Source: Melitaea cinxia
Taxonomy: Eukaryota; Arthropoda; Insecta; Lepidoptera; Nymphalidae
Assembly: GCF_905220565.1 (NCBI RefSeq)
Contig: NC_059409.1
Location: forward strand, 1,433,501-1,497,500
Direction: 5' to 3'
DNA: 64,000 bases
Part shown: positions 38,863 to 49,589 of the stretch, one piece after another
Position numbering within the stretch: position 1 is the stretch's first letter
Layout: each line of letters opens with the position of its first letter
Notes under the pieces: model-generated
The model's database searches: none
The model's input: the letters and a program-made list of their open reading frames with translations, nothing else
Told to the model about the DNA's origin: nothing
Translations under genes and position numbers: made by a program

Positions 38863-38865
38863 TAA

Positions 38866-39058
38866 TCTTATATATAAAACTCTAGTGTAATGTTACTTAC
38901 CATACCCCTCCGAAATGACCGATTTTCATGAAATTTTATCTGCATGTCGGGGAGATCTAAGAATCGGCTAACATCTTCTTTTCATACCCCTAAGTTATAG
39001 GGGGGATTAAGGAGGCTAATAACATATATGGCAAAACAACTTTTGCGGGGTCAGCTAG
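38866..39058 (+). mobile_element. Short Helitron, 193 bp, adjoining the previous one
   Basis: Starts TCTTATATATAAAACTCTAG and ends TTTTGCGGGGTCAGCTAG before T. Same family as 12790-12993. Only TAA separates it from the CTAG end of the Helitron at 38141-38862. 39059-39844 holds no recognised feature. Confidence 0.78.
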
Positions 39059-39844
39059 TATATCTATAAATAATAATATCTGTCTGATTGTACGTACTAG
39101 AGATAGATCTAGTTTTAACTTTAGTCTAACTCAGTCCTATCTTATTCTAGCTCTAGATTAACTGTGGCCTATTAGACATCTGTCGCCAGGAATCAAAGTA
39201 AAATATTTCCAGACCTGGCTTTGTGCTCCACGGAATCTTTTTATAGGTTTTTGAAGGCTACGATTCACAATAATACTAAAAGGTGATACCAATCATCTTC
39301 TAATAATGATCCTTTGAAAGAGCCGGACAAGTAGACTTAAGATATCTTTTTATACGACCAAAAAATGGAGGCTCTCAAATCCAAGTGTATATTTTTCATG
39401 CATAACTTTTTACAGAGACTAGGTAGAAAAAAAAATCGAATTAAAAAAATGTTGGGAAAGACGGAATAATTTATTGTTCACTCACAGATTTTAATGCTGA
39501 GTAGTGTATTTTTTTGTCATTATTAGATTTTCCTAAATATCTTTTTATCTATCAAGCAACATTTTTTTTGTAGGCCTACTCACGTTAGTATATAAAAGCC
39601 ATAATTTTTTTAAAGTATTTATATTATACAACAAATTATAGTCAGACAGTCAGGATTATATAACTAAATTATCTAAACTAAGGTAAGGCAGCTATTTTCA
39701 AAGTAATCAAAAATTAAGCATGTAGTAACTAGTAAATTAAAGGCACAAAAATTTATCTAATTTAAATCTATTCAACTATTATTCAGTTGTCAGTCGATTG
39801 ATGCATTCCTCAATAGCCAAGGAATATTTTCTACATAATGTTCA

Positions 39845-40105
39845 CTCATCATCATCATCATCACCTCAGCCTATCGCAGTCCACTGCTGGACATAGGCCT
39901 CAACAACTTCGCGCCAAAAATGGCGTGAACTCATGTATGTTGCCCATAGTCACCACGCTGGGCAGGCGGATTGGTGACCGCAGCTAGCTTTGTCGCACCG
40001 AAGATGCTGCTGCCCGTCTTCGGCCTGTGTGTTTCAAAGCCAGCAGTTGGATGGCTATGCCGTAGTGGAACTGCGTTATCCCTTAGTCGTCTCTTATATA
40101 TAGTT
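39845..40105 (-). repeat. SINE/LINE family C, long copy
   Basis: On the minus strand: AGACGACTAAGGGATAACGC, CTGCTGGCTTTGAAACACAC, GCCTGCCCAGCGTGGTGACT, AGGCCTATGTCCAGCAGTGG and a (ATG)n tail. Other copies lie at 47105 and 47992. Confidence 0.7.
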
Positions 40106-40608
40106 ATAGCTATAGCTATATAACGTTGCTTTGACAAAAAAAAAAGAATTATTGACATTAATTTATAAGTTTCAAACTTTAGCGTAAACGCAAATAAATT
40201 TCTCTCTTTAAATAAAAAATACAAAAACTCCTAAGATATTTTATCTAATATTATATTCCGCTTCAATTTCATTCAAACTTAGTACTTCAACATGGCATAT
40301 TATATTATTAGTAAATAAGATTCCCTTTGATCTCTGTTTTCTTATATTGCTTGAAGTGAGATTACTTATTGTACTTAATTTTTCCATTACGATTGAGATG
40401 GAAATTATTATGTTTTAAGAGAATATTATCTCAGGAAAAGTGTAATACACACGCTGTGTGTTTGTATGTATGTGTTTCCGGACACCAGACACAGAAGCAT
40501 TTACTTCTGGGGGCCGTTGAATCTGAGGTTTTTATTTACAATAACAGGCAAATAATGCTAGCCACTGGACTGTTATATGTATGGTATTTTTGAAGGATTA
40601 ATTTTTGC

Positions 40609-40812
40609 CATTGTCCCCGCCGTGCCTCGGAGAACACGTTAAGCCGTCGGTCCCGGTTGTTATCATGTATACACCTGATAGCGATCGTTACTCGTAGTAG
40701 GGAATATATCCGCCAACCCACATTGAAGCAGCGTGGTGGATTAAGCTCTGATACTTCTCCTACATGGGGAAAGAGGCCTATGCCCAGTAGTGGGATATTA
40801 CAGGCTGAAGCG
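40609..40812 (+). repeat. SINE family B lacking the tRNA head
   Basis: CCGTGCCTCGGAGAACACG to GGGATATTACAGGCTGAAGC. Conserved length after the head truncation. Confidence 0.75.
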
Positions 40813-40963
40813 TAAGCTAAGCGTTTGCTAATAGCTAACTTACTACAATAATAAATAATTCAACAGCTTTTATACTAGAAAAGATATTAATTAATAATTT
40901 TGGGAACTAAAATTTCCACAGAGTCATTTGAATAGTAGCTTAAACTAGGGCCTGTTACATCAG

Positions 40964-41197
40964 TTGTGGATAACGCTATTTGACGCATGGCAGTATCTGA
41001 CAGTATAAAGTTATTGATTCATTATTTTTTACCATCGAATTCAACTATATTTATGAGATAATTGTATTTGCATATACTCGTATTAATCTTGAATTTCCAA
41101 TTTATTAGTTGATTAGAAACAAGTCCTACTGATTTATTCTACCTCCCGCTGTCAAAGTTCATTTGTATCGTCATCCGTCAAATAGCGTTATCCACAA
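40964..41197. mobile_element. MITE-like element with 22-bp perfect TIRs
   Basis: TTGTGGATAACGCTAT... at 40964-40985 is perfectly inverted at 41176-41197. The 190-bp interior is non-coding. The right side abuts a LINE tail at 41199, which may have truncated the outer end; no target duplication is evident, so the superfamily is open. Confidence 0.6.
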
Positions 41198-41198
41198 A

Positions 41199-41420
41199 AT
41201 CAAAATCAAAATAAAAAATAACTTTATTCAAATAGACCCTAAGAGCACTTTCGAATCGTCATTTCACAAATTAAGATTCTAAGGTATTTATTATTTTTGT
41301 AAAAGTAAAGCTACCACCGATTCGGAATGTAGATTCTGCAGAGAAAAATTGGCAAGAAACTCCGCAGTTACTCTTTTGAAAATAATATATAAACTGTGTT
41401 TTAGTACAAAATTATTAATA
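41199..41420 (-). repeat. LINE 3' end with (TCAAAA)n tail
   Basis: On the minus strand the 3' end reads AATAAAGTTATTTTT then TTTTGA units. It matches 1-145 and extends further inward (GGCAAGAAACTCCGCAGTTA). Confidence 0.6.
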
Positions 41421-41659
41421 TCTTGCATGAAATAGACCGTCACCAAGTCCACACATTATATATGACATAAGTCACAACTGGTGGAACAGGCACTAATAGT
41501 ATAAATCGAACGACTTTAGCTACACAAGTCATATAAATTACTGTCACATTACGTTTTATTACGGATTGCATCCGGTCACGTGACACGACGGAACCGCCAA
41601 TGTGTGATAATATCCAATACCGCCTGATGTTCTTAACGTCATGAATATATACGTATTTA

Positions 41660-41770
41660 TTAACCAACTTCAGAAAAGGAAGGAATTGTCGATTTAACTG
41701 TATTTTTTTAATTATTTCAATGTCAGACCTTACTCAAAATATTTTTAATTTTTTTTTAATGTTATCATTT
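41660..41770 (+). repeat. Repeat family D 5' fragment
   Basis: TTAACCAACTTCAGAAAAGG ... TTTAACTGTATTTTTTTAAT, the first 60-70 bp of family D, diverged. 41771-42279 is AT-rich with nothing recognised. Confidence 0.4.
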
Positions 41771-42279
41771 GATATTATTTTCTCAACGTTGAAATACTTT
41801 TAATAGAAAATTAAAATAATGTTACTTTCGAATCATTTTAGGCTGTTGTACATAAATTGATAATGTTATATATTATTATATATTGTATTTTAAAATAAAA
41901 ACTATGATTAAAATATAAACTAGACTTTGCTATTCTTTTTATAGTACAGATTACAGTCACTGAAGTGATTAATTAATATACATAAGTCAACTTTTGACCA
42001 TTAAAAAAAATCTTCATTTTTCGCTCACACGGGTTCAAAATTATACATTGAAATATTACGATGCTTGTCAATATTCCATGTATTAAAATAAAAAAATAAT
42101 AATTTAGTTTTGATCAACTAAGAATAGAATTAATTTAAAAATAATTATTTGTACGTCTGTCAAGCAATAATTTTCCTAACTTTAAAAAAAATATTTAAAA
42201 TTCTAAATGCAATATATCTACTAACTATTGAGGAACGTTTCAATTATAATATCTATATTTTTTGCAAATATAAACATAG

Positions 42280-42395
42280 CACACGTATCGGCTTTACAAA
42301 AATTTGTCGTGAACAGTGATCGAACCCGCAATTTCTAAACCAACAGTCTGTTATTGTGACTACTGCGCCCACTCGTCATTTTGAAGTATCACTTT
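42280..42395 (-). repeat. tRNA-derived SINE head
   Basis: On the minus strand, GAGTGGGCGCAGTAGTCAC followed by a B-box region GCGGGTTCGATCACTG. Spacing is tRNA-like but arms are mismatched, so not a functional tRNA. 42396-43085 shows nothing else. Confidence 0.45.
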
Positions 42396-43085
42396 CTTAA
42401 AATTTACGTAATAACATTAAGAATACAATCAGCATTTGAAGCCCGATATTAATCAGCCGTTGCATTATAAAACAGCCGACATGACATCTTTATTACAAAG
42501 TTGCAAGGTCTATATTTAACTGATTCTTCAAATGTCTCATTATATGACGTAGATCGCCATATTTTCAAAAAAGGTTAACAATATTATCATACAATCACAC
42601 TGCGCGTCATAAAAAATTGTATGACGCTTAATTTGGACGTTTAGTGATGAGTGTGTCTGTTATCGATGAACGTAAAAAGTATCGACTTTTGTTAGATAAG
42701 TACTATTTTTAGCGCTATAGTATCGATATATGAAAATTCCGGAATAAATAATTAATAACAATATTTTAATTCTATGATCCTAAGTATTAAAATTATATGA
42801 ATTAATGGTTTCATAAAATCTATTTAGTAAAGCATTATATTAGTCTAATAACTTTCAAACATAAATTTACGATACAATAATATTAAGTGAAATAATATAT
42901 CTTCTTACAAAACGTTACGCTCAAGCCACTTATGAAAAGTTTTAACGTTGTTAAATGTTTTATATATATACTTCATTTATTTTGACTATTAAATTATTCA
43001 TACTTAGGTAATAATAGGTCTTTACCCATTGCCGTTTTTGATGAAATAAGTTAACGCACTTTTTTTCTATATTTTTTTATTTTTA

Positions 43086-43208
43086 TTATTCAAAGTAATT
43101 TACCCATGGAATCAATGCATTTTGCCAAAGTGGTGGTAACTTGCCTTTCTTGAAAAACTCTGCTGGACGGGAGGCAACAAACTCTATAAAGGCATTTTGT
43201 ACTGCCTC
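43086..43208 (-). pseudogene. mariner-type transposase C-terminal remnant
   Basis: The frame reads EAVQNAFIEFVASRPAEFF, then KKGKLPPLWQNALIPW and VNYFE before a stop at 43088-43086. The pattern 'F..SRP.EF...G...LP..W......NYF(E)-stop' is the conserved C-terminus of mariner transposases. A stop codon lies directly upstream and the catalytic part is not visible, so it is a dead fragment. Confidence 0.55.
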
Positions 43209-43442
43209 TCATTCATTTCATTTTACTTATGAAAGCGCATCTCCTTTGAAGTTGCTTGAATTATTTAATCTTTTGATAGAATTACAGTGCTTCGTTGCAG
43301 GCCCCTATTAGATGCGCAGTTAGATGCTTCTCTTCCCCTTAATTGCCTGACTTTATGTAAAAATTAGAAAAATTATTTTCTGTCAGTTCTTGACTTCATT
43401 TAAGCTTTTAAATATTATATTGGTAATCTGAAATTTGAACTC

Positions 43443-43676
43443 TAATGCGGAGTAACGATCGTTATCAGGTGTATATGATAACAACCGGGACACAGTATAC
43501 GATCACCGTGCACGTAAAGAGACCCACAAAGACTAACAAACAAACCGGATATAAATATTTATAATTTGTATAAACACAAATATCCACTCCGAGCGGAAAT
43601 CGAACCCGAGACGCTCGCGTGATTAGGCGCCGCCGACACGGCACACGCACCATTACACCAGAACGGTCGTCAGTTC
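43443..43676 (-). repeat. SINE family B head and middle
   Basis: On the minus strand: tRNA-like head ending TCTCGGGTTCGATTTCCGC (about 43597), then GTTGTTATCATATACACCTG and ATAACGATCGTTACTCC. The 3' tail is missing. An apparent 73-codon ORF is the SINE itself. Confidence 0.65.
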
Positions 43677-44534
43677 GGTGATTCATTTATAAAAACATAA
43701 TATTTAAAATATATTATCTCAAATTCCATTCGGTTTGTTTTGTTACTAAATAAAAAACAAATTCGTCGTCTGTCAAACGTTCTCATTATAATATTAGTAA
43801 AGAAAAGATCGTAAGCTAAATCAAAGCAAAAATAAAACAGATTCCTCGAGGGCAGAATCGGGGAACCTTTGTTAACAAATATCTGAGAAACAATTTATGT
43901 TTATACCCTTAATAACGAAACGTTACCTTCAAATTTTAATTTCAGTCGAAATCTCGCTTAAAATATTCAAGAAAATTGTTAATTAAGGACGTTCGTTTAA
44001 CGCCATTCATTCAGTTTTCTCATTCTACCCACCTTTTATATTTGCTAGGATAATATCGTTAAAATTGTATTAATTTTTGTTATTTTATTAAGAACCCAGA
44101 TTAATTTTTTCCTTTTAAATGGAAACAAAAATCAAATTCGTTATTCAAACGCGAAATAACCAAGATGTTTAAAAGAATTTAGTGTTTATGTATAATAGAA
44201 TTGAATCATGGTTTATCCATGCGTATAATTTTATACGGTTTCCTTAATATTGTCTATAAATATAAACAATACCTAATATAAATTGGAAAATAAATAACTC
44301 ATCGATGCATACATAATTATGGCGATGTAGACTTAGCGTGCACAAACGCACAGACAAACAGACAAAAATTCTAACAATCATTGTTTTGGGTGCTGCAGTA
44401 ATAAAGGTCCCAATAAAAAAATTCTCACATATCTTCCACGTACAGACAGCGATCCGTTACATTTTTACTATATTATTGATAACAGTCGGCAGTCGAAGTA
44501 TAAACACGAGGAGTAACAAAATTGTAATTCTACG

Positions 44535-44620
44535 TGTCTGCTGGGCATAGGCCTCTTTCTCCGTGCAAGAGAAGGACTGGAGCTTAATCCACCACACTGC
44601 CCTACTACGGGTTGGCGCGT
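44535..44620 (-). repeat. SINE family B 3' fragment
   Basis: TGTCTGCTGGGCATAGGCCT, GTGCAAGAGAAGGACTGGAG, CTACTACGGGTTGGCGC. Confidence 0.6.
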
Positions 44621-44654
44621 TGCGGTTGGTTTGTTTAATTTATTAATTATAATT

Positions 44655-44730
44655 ATAAGTGAATCTACCACCGATATGGACAGATCCTGCAGACAAAAAT
44701 CGTCTAGAAACTCCGCAGTTACTGATTTAA
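44655..44730 (-). repeat. LINE 3' UTR scrap related to 41199-41420
   Basis: CTACCACCGATATGGACAGA, CCTGCAGACAAAAATCGTC, AGAAACTCCGCAGTTACTGA, aligned with 41310-41390 but without the tail. Confidence 0.5.
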
Positions 44731-44958
44731 AAAAAAACTATAAATATAAGCTATCGCTGTCTGCGACAGGCAGTGACTATTATTTATTTTTAGAAAAATA
44801 CACTTTAACTCAAGATTATTAATATTTCTATAAGAATTAATATTGAAATACTCTTGCGTTTTATAAACACTTTACCTATAAATTTGTTGAACATTGAAAC
44901 ATGCTGTATAAAATAATACACTTAATAATTTCATCAACTATATATGAAACAGCTTTTA

Positions 44959-45012
44959 AATTTACACGTAGCACTTGATCAAATAGATTTGATCAAGTGC
45001 TACGTGTAAATT
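44959..45012. repeat. Perfect palindrome, 26-bp arms, 2-nt loop
   Basis: Arms 44959-44984 and 44987-45012 are exact reverse complements (AAATTTACACGTAGCACTTG... inward), separated by AG. No TSD or known family is apparent. It lies 654 bp before the globin exon at 45666. Confidence 0.9.
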
Positions 45013-45248
45013 AAAATGATTGATAACTATCTAGTATTTTTTATTAATAGATAATTTTGAAACTGATCTAGTAATGTCTACTTATAGTACACCTGTAGTA
45101 GTAGTAGACACGGTAGACTGGTAGTAGGTACAGTAGACTGTATATTTTTACGAGATAATTTGTTTACTCAACTAATAATACCATCACTATAATATAAAAT
45201 AATAAAAACTTACTTAAATTACACTTATCCAAAAACGATTAATATTAA

Positions 45249-45263
45249 TATCGATAACTCAGT
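45249..45263 (+). promoter_or_regulatory. Possible promoter of the globin exon at 45666 (DRE-like plus initiator)
   Basis: TATCGATA (45249-45256, identical to the Drosophila DRE motif) is followed three bases later by TCAGT (45259-45263), a typical arthropod initiator core, about 400 bp before the globin ATG. No TATA box is convincing. Such short motifs occur by chance in AT-rich DNA, and TATCGATA also occurs elsewhere in the window, so this is only a candidate. Confidence 0.22.
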
Positions 45264-45665
45264 AATTGATTTTCACATCACTACCTCCATTCGTCGATGC
45301 ATACAGTAACGAAATATACTCTGGTCGCTTCACTAGTCTAAACAAATAGCCAAATATAAAAAAAAAAAACCAAAGAAAACATATTAATAAAAAAATAACT
45401 AAAATTATTATATATGTATATCTGTTTTAATAAAAAAAAGGTGAAAGTGTTGTGTATTTCATAAATAATTTTTTTTACACATATTTCGATAACGATTGAA
45501 TTATATTTATTGAAAATATGAAAATATAAAGTACTTTGTTATCAAATTTGACCCCAGAATTAGTGAAAAAAATTGCAATTAAATAAAATTTAAATAAAAT
45601 CACTCAATTAGAAACAAAAACAAAAAGACTTACATTTACTCATTGTAATCATATAAGGACTAAAA

Positions 45666-45844
45666 ATGGGTTGTAAGCTATCTCAACTCGCAGCGTCTGA
45701 GTTCAGTCAAGATCCCTTGGAGCGACCTCCACCACCTTCCGACCCTCGTTCACCTCTCACCGCCAAACAGCAATACAGCATCATGGCATCATGGAAAGGA
45801 ATATTCCGACAGATTGAGACTACGGGAATTATTTTATTCGTTAA
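45666..45844 (+). CDS. Globin (globin X-like) first exon with N-terminal acylation motif
   Basis: First coding exon of a globin, with 59 full codons plus two bases. ATG at 45666 sits in a good context (AAAAATGG). The donor GTAAGT starts at 45845, leaving phase 2. The protein starts MGCKLSQLA: Gly2 and Cys3 form the classic N-myristoylation plus palmitoylation signal known from globin X, which is membrane-attached. A proline-rich linker (ERPPPPSDPRSPL) follows, then the globin A and B helices, with the A-helix Trp in IMASWKGIFRQIE and GIILFVK at the end. The phase-2 end (AA) joins with the A at 27527 to give Lys and an uninterrupted B helix, but that exon lies 18 kb upstream on the same strand. 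I see no exon 2 or 3 downstream to 64000. The exon is therefore the start of a second paralogue continuing past the window, or part of a rearranged gene. Confidence 0.85.
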
Positions 45845-46018
45845 GTAAGTCTTTTTATCTTCATTAAATTTAAAAGGTCTTCATCAATAAAAACTCGTTT
45901 CTCCTATTACTATGTGAATTAGATATATAATTTACATCAGAAGTTTATGAACAAAATATCCAAAATCAAAGATTACCTTTTAAATTGTTACATTACAACT
46001 TATGGTCCAGATAACAAA

Positions 46019-46200
46019 TTATTTATCATAATTAAACAACTTTTTCGGATTTTATCGCGGTTAATTAAGTTTTTTAGAAGCCTGACGTTTCGGATAGTTT
46101 ACAGCAACCATGGTCACGGGAAGACTCTCGTACACTTAAGTTGTTTTATTATAATGAGTGAAATTCGCGTAAACATTAGAAAATATTCGCCACGGTTCGC
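46019..46200 (+). repeat. Interspersed repeat family G in the intron after globin exon 1
   Basis: ACAACTTTTTCGGATTTTAT, GCCTGACGTTTCGGATAGT, CAGCAACCATGGTCACGGG. Matches 36571-36835 in part and the inverted 52140-52260. Confidence 0.5.
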
Positions 46201-46220
46201 TTAAACCGAAAGTAAAAATC

Positions 46221-46345
46221 ATCATATCAAAAATTTCGCTCTGGCGGGTACATCGTTCCATAGCTTAATTGGCTAGAGCGCCGACACGGTCAGTCGGAGA
46301 CGCGGGTTCGAATCCCGCTGGAGCGGTCAATTTTTGATATGATAT
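46221..46345 (+). repeat. tRNA-payload fold-back element with cloverleaf-capable core (46254-46326)
   Basis: The core folds as a tRNA. The acceptor CGTTCCA pairs with TGGAGCG. The A-box is TAGCTTAATTGG, the anticodon stem CCGAC/GTCGG has loop ACGGTCA (anticodon would be GGT, Thr), and the T arm is GCGGG TTCGAAT CCCGC, a perfect B-box. Position 33 is C rather than the near-universal T. The core is flanked by inverted ATCATATCAAAAATT arms, and relatives lie at 13307, 24988 and 57922, so I call it a mobile tRNA pseudogene, not a tRNA gene. Confidence 0.65.
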
Positions 46346-46399
46346 TCAAAAATGTTTAGAAAATATATTTTAAGCAATATTCAGAGAATCAAGACTGTT

Positions 46400-46460
46400 T
46401 TTTTATATAAGTAGGTCGTCAAACAAGCGTTGGCTCACCTGATTGTAACCTATTACCGTA

Positions 46461-46536
<76 letters not shown>

Positions 46537-46660
46537 GTAACACCAGAAACATAGCAAGCTCGTTGCCAACCCTATCCCCAATTCCCCCCATTAGCTCTGG
46601 TCACCGTACTCACCAACAGGAACACAACACTGCTTGAAAGCAGTATTATTTAGCTGACTT
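46400..46660 (-). repeat. Repeat family A interrupted by (AT)36
   Basis: AGTAGGTCGTCAAACAAGCG ... ACCGTAGC, then 72 bp of pure AT (46463-46534) where other copies read TTATAGACGCC, then TGTAACACCAGAAACATAGC ... AGTATTATTTAGCTGA. The microsatellite probably grew from the short TATA in the repeat. Confidence 0.8.
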
Positions 46661-47104
46661 AACACTTACTGTATAGATTATATGTGTACCTATATCAAAC
46701 TGAAAGTATTAAAAACGACCTTAAAAATCGCTAATAGAAATTTTAAACAAATCATTTTTATCACAAACAGTTTTCAACACAAATTTCAATTAGTTTTAAA
46801 TCACTTATCATAAACCTAACCGACTTTTTAATCATGTTGCATTATAATGCAATTAACAAACAATAAAAATACAATTAATGACAGCGATAACAATTAACCA
46901 TTTGTAAGCGTCCAAGTATTGATATCAAGAGCTATCAATCGTTAAGAATGAATTGAACTGTAGCCAGACTTGCCTTCTATATTGTTTTTTGTCTTGGTGT
47001 ACAATAAAGAAGGCTTACTTACTTACATGTTCAAGAATTAGTCATTGAAATAAACAACCCATAGTATGTATCTCTGTCATGCGAGGGTTTGTCCTGTGCA
47101 TCTT

Positions 47105-47272
47105 TCCCCGTATTCATTACAGCCTATACAGTCCACTGCTGGACATAGGCCTCCACAAGTTTACGCCAAAAATAACGTGAACTTATGTGTTTTGCCCATA
47201 GTCACCACGCTGGGCAGGCGGGTTGGTGACCGCAGTACTGGCTTTGTCGCACCGAAGACGCTCTTTCCCCGT
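47105..47272 (-). repeat. SINE/LINE family C, 3' half
   Basis: ACAGTCCACTGCTGGACATA, GTTTACGCCAAAAATAACG, CATAGTCACCACGCTGGGC, TGGCTTTGTCGCACCGAAGA. Confidence 0.65.
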
Positions 47273-47991
47273 AACTTATATAAAAATAATTACAGTATAT
47301 TCTATATAAAATAACAAAAAAAAAATCAATAATAATAAAAAAAAATAGATGAAAGGCGATATACAGAATGAAATAATGATAATCACTTAAAAAATGTCGC
47401 AATATTAATAGCGGGAGTGCGAATTTATATTTAAAAAAAGTATATATCATTTTAAGTATTCATAGTAAAGAATTTCCAGCAAAAGAACTATTTTCAAACT
47501 TCGAACGTATATTTTCCTCAACAATATAAATGCATATGTGTATATTGTTAAGAAGGATGTATTTGTACAACGACCTTTTTGATAAGTGTAGCGGAAATTG
47601 AACGAAGCTAAGGCTTTATTCATAGTAGTGTTGAGTCCAAATGTCGTAAAACGTTATAAAATGTATGACGCATTTGTCGGACTTTGTAAATTTTTTTTTT
47701 TTTTTAATTTTTGAACTTTGATTTTTTTCTGGTAGGTATATAATAATTGCGATGACGCGTTAACGCAATGTATATAGAACTGGCTATTGCGCTAACAGTC
47801 ATAGGTCGTTGAGTGTGAGACGTTTATAAATTATTTGTACATTATTATTAAATATATGAATATGACATTCATTTAAATAAAAAACAAAATGATAAAGATT
47901 CATTTATTATACAGAATAAACTTTTCATCTGTGTTCATCATTTGTAAATTTAATGTTACTCTTGTCGCATTAGTACGTTTTTATTGGTGAC

Positions 47992-48190
47992 ACAGTTGCC
48001 GTGTGGTTATGGCAGTAAAGAATATAGCCACCCCTGTTTTCCCGTGGTTATCGTAAGAGGCGACTAAGGGATAATACAGTTCCACTACCATCGAAACTTA
48101 AAAAGCCGACCGATGGCGGGATAACCATCGAACTGCTGGCTTTGAAATACATAGGCATGACTGTATTAAGCTAAAGTGATGATGATGAAT
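47992..48190 (+). repeat. SINE/LINE family C, 5' half plus tail
   Basis: GCCGTGTGGTTATGGCAGT (head), GAGGCGACTAAGGGATAATA, ATAACCATCGAACTGCTGGC, TTTGAAATACATAGGCATGA, then GTGATGATGATGA. 47273-47991 and 48191-49589 show no gene. Confidence 0.6.
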
Positions 48191-49589
48191 AATGTGTAAC
48201 TCAATTAATGCCTTTGATTCAACTTCTTTTCGAACTTATAAATACGATAGCTTTAATGTATAGTATGAGGTGTGTGCGTAACCTTACGAATATATAATGT
48301 ACGGAATCGATTTGCAATCAAACTAAAATTTCACCGGTATATAAATAATTTAAGATGTAATACCACATAGGTTACTATTTGACTTGAAAATGAGATTTGA
48401 TAAATAACTTAAGCAAAAGACAAATGATTTTACAAACATGTTACAATACTTTTTAAAATGAAACTAATTTTTAGCGGGTATAATTGAAAACCGTTACAGT
48501 ACATTTAAGAAGTGTAAATTGTTTTTTTTTTTATCATAATATCTATATATAAAAGCTTGTACTTTAATATAGCAGTAAATCCAACTTGATCTCCGAAAAT
48601 CGATGATAAAACATAATGAAATACAAAAAATAAAACGCCTTTCATGATATTTACGACTCTATCTTCGAGAAAAATGATATAATCCTTACTGAGGGTGACT
48701 CCTAAGCAAACAAATTCCTTTTGAAGTAAGCCCACTCGCTTTTTCTCACGTACGCTTCATAATAGCGAGTTAGCAAATGTAACGGAAAAAATTGTTTAGA
48801 TAAATAAAAAGAAAAACTAAGAGTAAGGTTGTTGCGCTGAATATAATTCAAGCGGTTATATCTGTTGGCATTACATTGACACTGACATTAGTTTATGAAT
48901 TAGGGTTAAGGACTTAATGAATGAACTGAACTTAATCAGCCTATAAATATCCCATTTCCAGGCATAGGTATCTTGTCCGCATAGCTCAGGGAACATAAAT
49001 CATGCTACAATATTTCTTGGAAATTTAGGAGGTTCTTATCCTCGAACACACATCGAACGATCAATCTCCTTCATATATTCGTCATCCTTACGTGACAAGG
49101 GAGAAATAATTCTATTGGTGCAAGATTGAAAACTATCGGAAAAAAAACCGTGTGGAGTCGTGGGATACCAGATAGGAACGAAATTCTTTATTATAAAATA
49201 TTAATTTCAAGTTCTATTCGAGATATAAAGAAAATTATTATTCGAATATACATTTTTATAATGATTTTTTATAGATAAAAATCAAAAAACTACTTTATAA
49301 AATTATCCTAATACCTTTATTTTATTTACAATGATTTATAAAAATAAATAATAATTATTATATCGAATGATATAATAATAATAACCAACTGCAATAATAA
49401 TAACGTCATCACGTAGACTATACATTAGACACTGTATAGCAATCATACATAGGCTATACATGAAAATCTAACGCTTTTTTTAACGTTACGGACGTTGTTT
49501 GCCGGCTAGGGTCAGCAACACCCTATACGGAACTTAGTTCCAAAAAAAAGGGATGCTTTGATTACCTTTAACTAAAATGTACTAGTATG

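Noticed and set aside
43465..43686. 73-codon minus-strand ORF
   Set aside because: Lies wholly within a family B SINE, including its tRNA-like head.
46254..46326. Functional tRNA-Thr(GGT) gene
   Set aside because: The cloverleaf and both Pol III boxes are good, but base 33 is C, related copies occur at three other loci with inverted flanks, and it sits inside a repeat family.
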